Source: Primula veris
Lineage: Eukaryota; Streptophyta; Magnoliopsida; Ericales; Primulaceae
Direction: 5' to 3'
Assembly: GCA_963682055.1 (NCBI GenBank)
Contig: OY821743.1
Coordinates: forward strand, 32,474,702-32,538,701
DNA: 64,000 nucleotides
A program made the translations under genes and the position numbers. The notes under the pieces were generated by a model. The model saw only the letters and a program-made list of their open reading frames with translations, was not told the DNA's origin and made no database searches. This document shows positions 35,601 to 44,800 of this stretch, one piece after another (the first letter of the stretch is position 1; every line of letters starts with the position of its first letter).

Positions 35601-38600
35601 TTCAGGCACGACGTCCTCGTCGGGCACGCCGTCCTTCCGGGGTTGCCAGTGCCCACATCGGCTAGATAGCGGCTCTGATACCAATTGTAACGACCCGGTC
35701 CTCCGACCAGACCGCCACCATCTGCTTCCTATCACCAATACTGTCCGCTTTGGCCCAATTTCGTCCTCGCTTCTTGGGCCGCACGGCTTTAAAAGGCCTT
35801 GGTGATAAGAAGGAGGATACTCCTACCTTATATACCATATAGGTACTACATATCTAGGCGATGTGGGATAGCTCACTTCTCTTTACCACGGTATTTTCCT
35901 ACGAAAATCCTGGTTTTTACAAAAACCGTCTTAAAAAATTACATATATATAACTTTACAAGTTTATATTAAGAGATACATTTTCTTAAGGCCAGACTTTT
36001 AAAAAATATGAATTGTCATAATATTTACAACTGATACTGAGTTGGAATCGAGAATTTTTATTTCTATACAGAGTTTATTAATGCACGGATTAATACACGG
36101 AGTATTCTTGCAATGTACATTTAGAATCAGTTTTTGACCGTGTGCATCAACTTATGCAATTTGCCAATAGTCCAAATGTAAGAACTATTTTGGTACAAGG
36201 AAACATATGATAGAAATTTGTATGGGTCCGTTTTTTTAGTTGGCATGATTCTTATGTTTTGCTAATTCATTCTGAATTACCTTGATAATCAAAACCAAAA
36301 ATTTGCTATGGTCCAAATATTGTTTTCAAGACTTTCTTGACTTCATTTCCGAGAGCCAATCATTCCAAGTTGCATCTGAACATCAAATAAGTCAACTTAT
36401 CAACTTATAGATCTGCAGCAAAATATCAATCGCAACTTAACTAACTACCTCAGCCAACTTGCTATTGGGGTCACTCATGTATCGTATGGGCGTTGCACTA
36501 CTGCCCTAGGCTGGCGCACCCCACCTAAAAAAAACTACCTCAGACACCTACAGTTTACCTCTCCGAAACGTCATAGATACGAGTATTTATCTTTTTAAAA
36601 TATTGATTTCTAAGACTTTCTTGATTTACGGTCCAAAAAGGCAATCATTCCAAGTTGTAAACGAACGTCAACTAAGTCAACTTAATTACCTAATTGTAAC
36701 ATAATGAGCTTATTTTGTTACACCCTAGAAGTATACTTTTACATGCTTTTTCCTTTGAACTAAATCAAACTTGTTTGGTTTACATGTACAATACAAAACA
36801 TACTTCCAGTAAAAGTAACCATATAAAAGCTTCCTTATAAAAATTATGATTATATCACCCCCATTAATTGCTGACACCACTTAATTAATTACCTCAGGCA
36901 ACTCCTGTTTACCTCTCCGAAATGGCACCGTCTAAATGGCGTGGAGCTTTCAATACAGGCTTCCAGTTTTTCATCGGCATTGGTGTGGTTGCAGCAAGCT
37001 GTTTGAACTTTGCGGTTTCTCATCTAAGCTGGGGTTGGCGTCTCTCCCTTGGACTCGCGGTGGTCCCAGCGACCATAATAACAATCGGTGCACTTCTCAT
37101 ATCCGACACGCCTAGCAGCTTAGTAGAACGCGGTAAAGTAGATCAGGCGAGAAAGTCTCTCACCAATGTACGAGGAAAAGGTACCCTTATGATTTTTTCC
37201 GTTTTTAATGGTTCGGTTTGCGTTTATATATTTATGATGAAAAAATAAACCAAGTCAATGTAAACTAGACAGCCCGAGATTGGTTCTTACTTTCTGAATT
37301 GATAATCAAAGTAGAACCAAACAACGATCATCCGTTTAGTTTTTGGTCAGGACCATCTTTTTGAAAAACAACAAACATTACCGAAACCATGTACCACGGT
37401 AAAAAAAAACTAACGTTTAGTACCTTCAATCAGTTGAGTTTAACATATCAGACAAAGGTACAATATATTGTATATCAAATCCTCTAATCAGTCACCAGGG
37501 GTCCAGGGCCAATACAATGTCCATGATTATCAAATTTATCGATAATGCATCCCAAATTTTATATAGTAAAATATATGAGGAAATTATGCAAATATGTAAT
37601 TAAGAATCAATATCAATATATAAGAAGGCATAAAAGAGGACATCTTAAGGGGTAGACTCTGAACGTTTATATAGTAAACAATTATATTGTCATACTCCAT
37701 ATGGGGGCATGACCCATGAATGACTTTGGTTGCTATGAATAAAGGTTTGTTTTAATTTTTTTTTTTAAAAAAATACTCAATACTTGAAACTTGGCTAGGG
37801 CTTAGTTAAGTTTATTTATTTTCATAACCAATAAACATCGAACTGGAGCAGTTAAAAGTTGGTTTTAAAATTTTGAGCCAAACCATTATTACTTGATATA
37901 TTCACTTCAGTTTTTAAGCTGATTTGTGTAACTTGGTTGTTTTTCCGTCATTTTGGTTTGCTTTATTTACAACCTTAGGTACGGATATCGAGCCCGAGCT
38001 ATCTGATCTCATCAAGTCGAGTGAGGTTGCAAAAGAGGCTTTTCAGGAACCTTTTGTGACCATATTTGAGAGGCAATATAGGCCTCATCTCGTTATGGCT
38101 ATTGCTATACCATTTTTCCAACAGGTTACGGGAATAAATATAATTGCTTTTTACGCCCCGGTTTTATTTCAATCTGTGGGGTTTGGGAATGATTCAGCGC
38201 TGATAGCGTCAATTATATTGGGATGTGTTAACCTTGGGTCGATCCTAGTGTCGACGGTGGTGGTTGACAGGTTTGGTAGGAGATTGTTGTTCTTGGAAGG
38301 TGGCGTTCAAATGTTTATATGTCAGGTATGTTTCTGTTACAGAGTATGAATAATCACAAATTGTTACTTATCCGATCTAGCTAATCCCTACCCAAATTAC
38401 ATTGACAGAATGGCGAGACTAAAGAGATTGAAACGAGAACTAATTTGTTCATCTTGCCACTCTTTCTAATCTATGTTTTTCTAATCTTTTACCGATTAAA
38501 GGACCTTATATATGGATTATATTGTCAAATCTGGTAACTAATCTTTGAGTCGAATATTTTAGGTGCCTTCTTTTGGTCTTTAATCTTAACTACTGATCTG

Positions 38601-39243
38601 AAATCTTACTTGTAAAATAGGTCTATTTTAGTATGCTACTTGGATATAGTGTTTGATTATCCTACTTCTATATCACCCTTTTTTGGTGATGCTACTTAGA
38701 AAGATTAGCCGCAAATTTGAACTTTAAACAATCACTCTCTGCAATTTTCTGTTGAGTTTTCTGAACGTAACTTGGTAATCATCATTTTCCTAATTCTCTC
38801 GTATTTTGTCTTTTGCAAAGGTTACCGTAACCTGCCTGCTAGCAGCATTGACCGGTGTTTCCGGTACCAAACACATATCAAAAGGAAGCGCGATTGGCGT
38901 TCTCCTTGTGATGTGTACATACGCGGCAGGCTTTGGTTGGTCATGGGGCCCACTGAGCTGGCTCATTCCGAGCGAAATCTTTCCGATGAAGATAAGAACC
39001 ACAGGACAAAGCATAAGCATTGCAACTAATTTCGCCACGACTTTCGTGCTATCGCAAACATTCTTGACCATGCTTTGTCACTTCAAGTTTGGGGCATTTC
39101 TATTCTATGCAGGATGGATTGCAATAATGACTATATTTGTGGTGTTTTTTGTTCCTGAGACAAAAGGAGTTCCTCTGGATTCTATGTACTTGGTTTGGGA
39201 GAAGCATTGGTACTGGAATAGATTTGTCAAGGCTTCAGCTTAA
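21662..39243 (+). CDS. STP/HEX6-type hexose-proton symporter
   Basis: Plasma-membrane monosaccharide/H+ symporter of the major facilitator superfamily, predicted to have 12 membrane spans. Exons: 21662-21794, 33180-33499, 36898-37180, 37979-38325, 38821-39243, giving 501 residues, the usual STP length. Motifs in order: [15 protein letters not shown] (near residue 33), [42 protein letters not shown], the DTPSS loop (in place of PETPNS), [46 protein letters not shown], and terminal VPETKGVP. It is closest, from memory, to Ricinus HEX6 and Arabidopsis STP3-like proteins; the exact subfamily is uncertain. Intron 1 is about 11.4 kb because of transposons, yet every exon is intact and in frame with normal GT-AG signals, so the gene is probably functional. 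Confidence 0.93.
22150..22400 (+). repeat. Dispersed repeat, copy 1 (hexose transporter intron 1)
   Basis: It shares ATACATATTTAT, AAATCAAAATATAAATATTCA, ATAAAAACTCAACCTA and AACTCAAATAAAAATATA with 32260-32520 in the same orientation, roughly three-quarters identical by eye. It is probably an AT-rich MITE family. The boundaries are not resolved. Confidence 0.6.
22680..22872. mobile_element. CACTA (En/Spm-type) MITE, 193 bp
   Basis: The element starts CACTACAAAA and ends TTTTTTGTAGTG. It is flanked by AGT on both sides (22677-22679 and 22873-22875), matching the 3-bp duplication of CACTA elements. The interior holds repeated CTGTCACAA / CCGTCGCTAAT words typical of plant CACTA-derived MITEs. 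Confidence 0.88.
23150..23312 (+). repeat. Short tandem duplications
   Basis: A block containing CCATTTGCAATGGACCCATA repeats with a period of about 69 bases, followed by a repeat of about 29 bases (TTTTATAAGTATGTGTCTTT). Both lie in intron 1, just left of the Copia element. Confidence 0.75.
23445..24881 (-). repeat. 3' LTR of the Copia element
   Basis: 1,437 bp. It has six copies of an 18-20-bp CCCGAACAGGCGCACTTTT-like unit (24311-24428) but only three starts of the 17-bp unit (24447, 24464, 24481). Its TATA box lies at 24183-24174. Confidence 0.95.
25439..29692 (-). pseudogene. Copia gag-pol polyprotein, interrupted by two nonsense codons
   Basis: One continuous reading frame with two in-frame stops: TAG at 29423-29425 and TAA at 26603-26605. 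Segment 1 (29692-29423) begins [12 protein letters not shown] and continues into an Ala/Lys-rich stretch. Segment 2 holds the gag helical region, a CCHC zinc knuckle ([14 protein letters not shown]), the protease motif WLDTGATSH, the HHCC and DDE integrase (with [16 protein letters not shown]) and the start of reverse transcriptase. Segment 3 (to 25439) holds [12 protein letters not shown], the catalytic YVDDM, and RNase H with a terminal [10 protein letters not shown] see no frameshift. The second stop sits inside reverse transcriptase, so this copy is probably non-autonomous. Confidence 0.93.
30031..30044 (-). promoter_or_regulatory. Presumed primer-binding site of the Copia element (atypical)
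   Basis: The sequence directly after the 5' LTR, in transcript orientation, is ATCTTAACCGATAT. It lacks the TGG start expected for pairing to a tRNA 3' CCA end. Instead, positions 30031-30042 are perfectly complementary to 30548-30559 inside the same LTR. Confidence 0.55.
30045..31915 (-). repeat. 5' LTR of the Copia element
   Basis: 1,871 bp. In transcription order it holds the 17-bp minisatellite (31522-30937), a single 19-bp-type unit, a TATA box CTATAAATAG (30783-30774), and repeats of ACTGGACAGAATT (about 30510-30408). It is 434 bp longer than the 3' LTR, exactly accounted for by the two minisatellites. Confidence 0.95.
30937..31522 (-). repeat. 17-bp GC-rich minisatellite, about 34.5 identical units
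   Basis: The unit CGAGCAAGCCCGCCCGT (plus strand) starts at 30937 and recurs every 17 bases to 31515. All units read identical by eye and each holds three CpGs. In the LTR's transcription direction the array lies about 150-750 bases upstream of the TATA box, in U3. Confidence 0.97.
32260..32520 (+). repeat. Dispersed repeat, copy 2 (hexose transporter intron 1)
   Basis: This is the partner of 22150-22400. The two copies sit on either side of the Copia insertion; without the insertion they would be about 1.6 kb apart. Confidence 0.6.
32625..32664. repeat. (TA)n microsatellite
   Basis: About 20 TA units in intron 1 of the hexose transporter. Confidence 0.95.
33668..34685. mobile_element. MULE-like / long-TIR element, about 1.02 kb
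   Basis: Long diverged terminal inverted repeats of about 110 bases start GGGTTAATATCAA and, at the other end on the complement, GGGTGAATATCAAA. They share AAAATTGATTTG and AATTTAGTGACCC. Flanking 9-mers are GCAAAAAAC and GTAAAAAAA (7 of 9 match), fitting a decayed Mutator-type duplication. The interior is very AT-rich with no credible coding. It lies in intron 2 of the hexose transporter. Confidence 0.65.
35354..35921 (-). mobile_element. TRIM (terminal-repeat retrotransposon in miniature), 568 bp
   Basis: Two 236-bp LTRs (35354-35589 and 35686-35921) read identical by eye and flank only 96 bp. In minus orientation the LTR is TGTAAAAACC...GTCGTTACA. It is followed after AT by TGGTATCAGAGCC, the classic initiator-Met tRNA primer site. 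The polypurine tract GAAGGGGGGAAGAG precedes the other LTR. Target duplications AAAAC lie at 35349-35353 and 35922-35926. It has no genes and must be mobilised in trans. It sits in intron 2 of the hexose transporter, antisense. Confidence 0.96.
36328..36925 (+). repeat. Tandem duplication across the intron 2 / exon 3 boundary
   Basis: AGACTTTCTTGA, CAATCATTCCAAGTTG and AAGTCAACTTA recur at about 36330 and 36613. The acceptor-plus-exon start ACCTCAG|...GTTTACCTCTCCGAAA occurs at 36537-36570 (decayed) and 36891-36920 (real). The decayed copy would reach TAG soon after the junction. Confidence 0.8.
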
Positions 39244-40396
39244 TAGATTTGTAGTTTCAGTGTTTCACTGGCCTAGATAGATATAAAGAAAATTATGTGA
39301 TTGGTAAATCAATAATTTTGTCTCTTTTTTCTTATACTTCGCATATGTAGGCGTGTAAGAAAATTTATGTATGAATTTTAGTAAAAATCTTCCAACTATA
39401 TGTAGGATTCCATCATCTCCTTCATAATAAATAAAACGTCTCTCTTAGGATTTTAAATCATTTTCTGATTGAGACATGTCTGGCAAATGGATCTGTATAA
39501 TTTCATTGAATAATTTATCGTACACTGTATATGACTATAATAAGCACCGGTTACTAAGTATGTAATGTGTTGCTCAGCAAACTATCACTCGTGATAACAC
39601 GAATGGGCTTCACTGCTACCCCAATCTGCTCAAGCAAACCAACATTTACGCATACTTGTTTTTCATTTACAAATTACAACACTCAAGAGTATCTCTCGCA
39701 AATTTTAAACGCTCCCCATTTCGATAAGGCAACACGGCTAGTTTTATGACAAAAAACGAAGCAATTGGACAAGTAATTTGGACAGAAACGTAAAGCAACG
39801 AAAGTTACGAAATTTATATAACACATGAGTTACAATTGAAGCCAACCCACGAAATACACTCCAAATTCTGCCTAACCTTTTTCCAACAAAATGCGATTTA
39901 GACAGCTGCTCTCTTTTGTCATTGTTTTTAATACCACATTTAACCGACTTCCAGTGACTTCAACCCGAATGTTCCCTTCATTAATCGGCCTAACAAATGC
40001 TCGGAAACCGTTGCCAATTTTCCTTGCAAAATAGTCTTGCTAGTTGCTACCAGCCAAGCTTTTTGCTGATTTTTGCCATGTACACGGTTGTTTTGCCTAG
40101 AAATGCCGTGCGCCAAGTTTGACCCACAAAAGTTCCGTCTTGATGTTTTCTTTCGTGCTAACATAAAATATGCCAACAACCTTCCTCACGTAAGCCATTC
40201 ATTACCCTCGAAGAATAGATTGTCGATCCCAGCAATTAAAACCCAAAATTTAGCCCTTGTCCGACCCATAAGACAGACCATACTTCTCCCCGTAAATAAG
40301 ATTTTATTCGCAACTTTGAATCTTGAAACTCAGCCTGGAACATAGTTCCTTTTTTCCTTCAAAACACTGCCGGATATTATCCCGAAAACAACCCAT
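39244..40396. other. Downstream of hexose transporter; GC-richer coding-like block, unrecognised
   Basis: After the presumed 3'UTR of the hexose transporter, 39890-40396 is less AT-rich and has minus-strand open frames (such as 39940-40179) with no domain I recognise. The block continues at 41811-42010, past the inserted solo LTR. It may be a decayed gene or transposon fragment. Confidence 0.4.
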
Positions 40397-40401
40397 GTTT
40401 T

Positions 40402-41805
40402 TGTTGGAAAAACATGTTTTACATGGGTGTTTCCGAATGGTCACATGACCAACTTCGAGTCGATATTAAATGTGATAACGCTGAGTTGTTGATACCGTAC
40501 CCAAAAATTGGCTTCAAAGTTGGGTTCTCGAAAGAGCAGAAAACCTCAATGCTGGAAAATGGAATAAATAAATGAAAAACTAATGAGAGTTATCCCATAT
40601 TAGAAGATTAAGAGTTAATTTTACAATATATATACAAGTTCAACTCATGTATTTGTTAAACTAATATGTCCACATACACTTAAGTGTATTAGTGTGTACC
40701 ACACACGCGTGTTCGCTCAGGACTCGGAACTCGAGCACGGACACGGACTTGGGGAAATGTCTTGGGTCTCGGGTCAAATCTAAACAGGAAGTTTTGTATA
40801 AAATACAAAAGTAGTCCATAGAGTTTCCGGCAAGTTGAAACGCCATCATTCAATGAGAATAAATTGCATAAATTGAATGGGCGGATTCTGGAGGTGTAAC
40901 TCTCAGAATTGAATGACCATTAATGGCCAGTTTCCACGCGAACCACTCTGAGACAGAAGTTGTACCTTGGGAACAAAGTCCCGAGAATCAGAAACCTTTA
41001 AGGTGGTTCGGGAAATATTGTTTAAGGGAAACGGTACAGAAATGAAACGGGCAGAAAGTAAATGACTGAAAAATAAATAACAGAAAGTAAAAGAAGAGGC
41101 AACTGCTGAGCAGTTTCCCTTAAACAATATTTCCCGAACCACCTTTAAAGGTTTCTGGTTTCGGGACTTTGTTCCCAAGGTACAACTTCTATCTCAGAGT
41201 GGCTCGTATGGAAACCGGCACCGAACCACAGGTCGAGCTGTTGGTGGTGCGGTTCTCTCTCTCTATATGATGCTTATGCTGTGAGTTGTGTGTAGTTACC
41301 TCTTCTTTTTAATTTCAGTCCTTTTATATTCTGTTCATTACATTCCAGTCCTTTTAATTCTGTACTGTTTACTTTTTTGTAATTTCATTTCAGTACTGTT
41401 TACTTTCTGTATTTACTTTCCAGTACCTTTAGTTTCTGTAATTTCATTTCAGTATTTTTAATTCTGTAATTTTTCCAATTCTGTAATTTAATTTCTAGTA
41501 TTTACAGAAACTGTCCAGCAGCTTAGTAATCATACTATTATGTCTGGTAGTTTCTTTTATTTGTTAAACAGTCCAGCAGTTTAGTAATTATACTATTCTG
41601 TCTGACAGTTTTAAACAATTACAATTCAGTCCAACAGTTTATTAATTTATATTAAATCTGTCTGGAATTTAATTAGTGTAATTTTAATTCTGTATGAGTC
41701 ATGAATTGTAATTTATATTCCGTTTGTGAGAAATAAAATTGTTTATTTTCATTTCAGTCCTTTGTTATTTAATTTATTTCTTTTCGATATAGTACAAAAC
41801 CAGCA
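40402..41805 (+). mobile_element. Solo LTR related to the Copia LTR, 1,404 bp
   Basis: It begins TGTTGGAAAAACATG and ends AAAACCAGCA. Target duplications GTTTT lie at 40397-40401 and 41806-41810. Shared blocks with the Copia LTR (in complement) include the start, the GGTACAACTTCT/CCCAAGGTACAAC block, GGTCGAGCTGTTGGTG and the CAGTCC/TTCTGT-rich part. No internal region remains, as expected after LTR-LTR recombination. Confidence 0.85.
40925..41222. repeat. Inverted repeat inside the solo LTR
   Basis: Arms of about 110 bases (about 40925-41032 and 41117-41222) are near-perfect reverse complements around a spacer of about 85 bases. Matching words include TTTAAGGTGGTTCGGGAAAT and its complement. 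The Copia LTRs have this block only once. Confidence 0.85.
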
Positions 41806-41810
41806 GTTTT

Positions 41811-44800
41811 CACGTTCTCGGGCAGCATGGTCCTCGAAATAGTACTTCACGGCTTTGTCGACCATTCTGCTACAAAACTCGCTGTCCTAAGCCGTCTTGA
41901 ACAACCCACGTGTCCTTCACATTTCAGCTACAAAAGTCAAAATCAGCACTTTGCTTTACAGTTTACACAAATCACCCCAGTGTTCTGGACTAGGACAAAG
42001 TTTGCATGAGGACATGTCTAAGAAGGCGTATGTGTATTCTAAGTTTTACTGAGTATAAGTTGAACTTAATTCTGTCACCTAACTACTTTTGATTAAGATT
42101 AATTGTTTTCGTTGAAATTTTAGCACTCGTTTGAGTTTTATTGAAGTTGCGTTAACTCTTTCATTTTCGGATACAATATAAATTATTGACTTTATTGTCA
42201 AACCGCAACAATCCGAAACCAAACGGAATCATTGAACTTGAAACCAACCTGAAACCAAACCGGACTTTGTGATCTAGTCTTGTTTGGGCTTTAAAGTTCC
42301 TAGCTACAATCGATAGTATTGAGTAAATCTGTAAAAGTTATTTATTATATGTACACCAATTTCTTTTTGTGTTGTAATGTTGAGTATTAAATTTCTAAGT
42401 CGTTTATTGTATTCTTCATGTTAGGTCAAGTCTGCAACTCTCCCCTTGTATCCCTATCTCAATAAGTACCACAACAACCGGTTTGTCAAGTCATTAATTA
42501 ATTGTAATCTTGTTTCTTAGTCGTATTAATATAGATGACCTAGATACCCCGGCCCACCTATGCCTTTATCTTTTTAGTTATTTGTTAATCATTCCATCTC
42601 AATAGGGGTCGTTTAAGTGTTAGAAAACTTGTCGGAGAGTAGAAGTTTTACATATAAAAGTTATTTGTTTTTTTATATATCTGAACTAGAAAGTATTGAT
42701 TTTTTAAACAGATGTTCACCCCCCGGCTTAAATATTTTATGTTGCTTAGCAGTTGCAAATGTTAATGATAGATATGGAGATGTTCAATATCTGAAATAAA
42801 GGATATGCTTTTGTTCAAATTAAGTTTTTTTTTTTTTTGAAAATAGATGCATGCGCTTCTGTGCGACATAGCAAAATGATTTGGGAGGAGATTTGTGACC
42901 TCATGTTGTGATTTCGGTTGCATACGTTTGTTTTATCCGGTAGCTACACGAGCAAACTGAACGTCTGAAAGGAGTATTAATACACTTACATGAATTATAA
43001 ATGTGTATGGTAGTGATGGACCAAATATTTGAGATTCATAATGTAGAAATACAAAACGACTTTGCTCCGTAACCACTGCGATTTGTAGTGTTTGGTTCTT
43101 TTTAAACTTTGCTGGTATAGTCCGCAATTTTTTCTTGTATAAGTTATATACTTTTGTTGCCCTTGATGCTCGAATGTTGTAACATTTCTAGTACTATCTC
43201 AGCGTCTCTAGTTTCTTAAAAAAAAAAAAGAGGAACATCATATGTAATAGGTTATTTATAGAGATTGACGCAAAAGAGACAAGTAATTCAAAGTCTGTCA
43301 AATGTATGTAAAAGATTGTGTTTAAGAAAATTAAAAGAGGGCGCCAAAGGGTTGTAAAAGATTATGCAAGAGAAATAAAAAAACAAAATACGATCCTGAA
43401 ATTGGTGTAAAAGACTGTGCATTAGAAATAATAAAAAAAATTACCCCGATTAAATAGTAATAACAAAATACGATCCTCAAATTGGTGTTAAAAATGGTGC
43501 ATTAATTAGCTATATATATGTAGCCTTCTCATCCCTACATGGGATGGAAAGAGACAGCTTATAGAACTTAAATGAGGAGAAGGCAAGGTGGGTTGGCATT
43601 TAACTGAAACAGTTGATATTGATTTCAAGTAAATAATTTGACTTATTTTAAGGTGAAGGAAAACCGAAATTTATTCATTAGGTCATGATAAGTTAATACT
43701 AGCTACTTGCCAAAAATAAAGTGATATAGGTAAAAGTGAATATAAAATTTAATACTTTGTTAGCCGCTTCTCGTCCACTTACTCCGAAACAAACATGCAT
43801 TAGAATTTTTTATTTTTATTTTTAAGTAACGACTTCTAAGTTTATTAATGAAAATTAAAGGTTAACAGTGGAACAAAACCCCATCATGATCTGAACGAAT
43901 AAAAACCGATACGATAAAACTAAAATCTTAATTCTTTTAAAAACAAAAGAGCTTTATTGTACTGTAATTTGAGGCGAAAAATTGCTAATAAAAGTTATAT
44001 CTCAAATCAAAAACTAAAAAAAAGAGCTCAAAAGGTCTTCTTTCTCCTTATCCCTCTATACTTATAATAACTCCTCTTATAACACCAATATCAATCCGAT
44101 CTAAATTGAGCTGTTTTGAAACCCAAAATCTCAAAATTCAGTGATTTAAACACTGTTTAAACTAGCAATCAAAAGATCAAAGCAGCGTAAAAACAAAAAA
44201 AAACGAGAAGATCAAAATTCAGAATAATTTTTACAAATAAAATTATACTATTGTAATCTTTAATAAAACGCTAGCTCGAACATACATTAGATTGACTGAT
44301 AATAAAAAAAAAATTGGCACATAAATTATATATAAAATTGTAAAAGCTCTTAATTTTAAAAATTGTCATTGTAACCTCAATATGTATGTCCATCAATTTT
44401 ATTATTCTCCCTCTTATGAGGATAAATTTTAATACTATATTCATGGTTTTCAGGTTGACCATTGGGATATAATTAAGTACGTTTTATACGAATAATTTTT
44501 TTATTATGTTTGAACCTAAACATTTTAACCAAACAAGATCGTGAGTTCGTCTAAAAAAATACTACTAGGTATTACTACTATTTTATTTGTTGTTGGTATA
44601 ACAACTACTACTACTACTACTAGTAATAATAATAATAAATAGGAGTAATAAAAAAAAAAGAAGTGTGAAGAAAGCGAGGTGGGTTAAATGCTGTGTCGTC
44701 CTTGAATTTTGCATTTAAGTGAATTCAAGATAGATTTAATGACAGGCAGGTGTGGCTACTTAAACCACCCCTTTCTCAATCTTTCTACCCTTCTAAGTAA

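Noticed and set aside
35467..36002. Two open frames beginning [19 protein letters not shown]
   Set aside because: Both lie in the TRIM LTRs and are identical because the LTRs are. Not genes.
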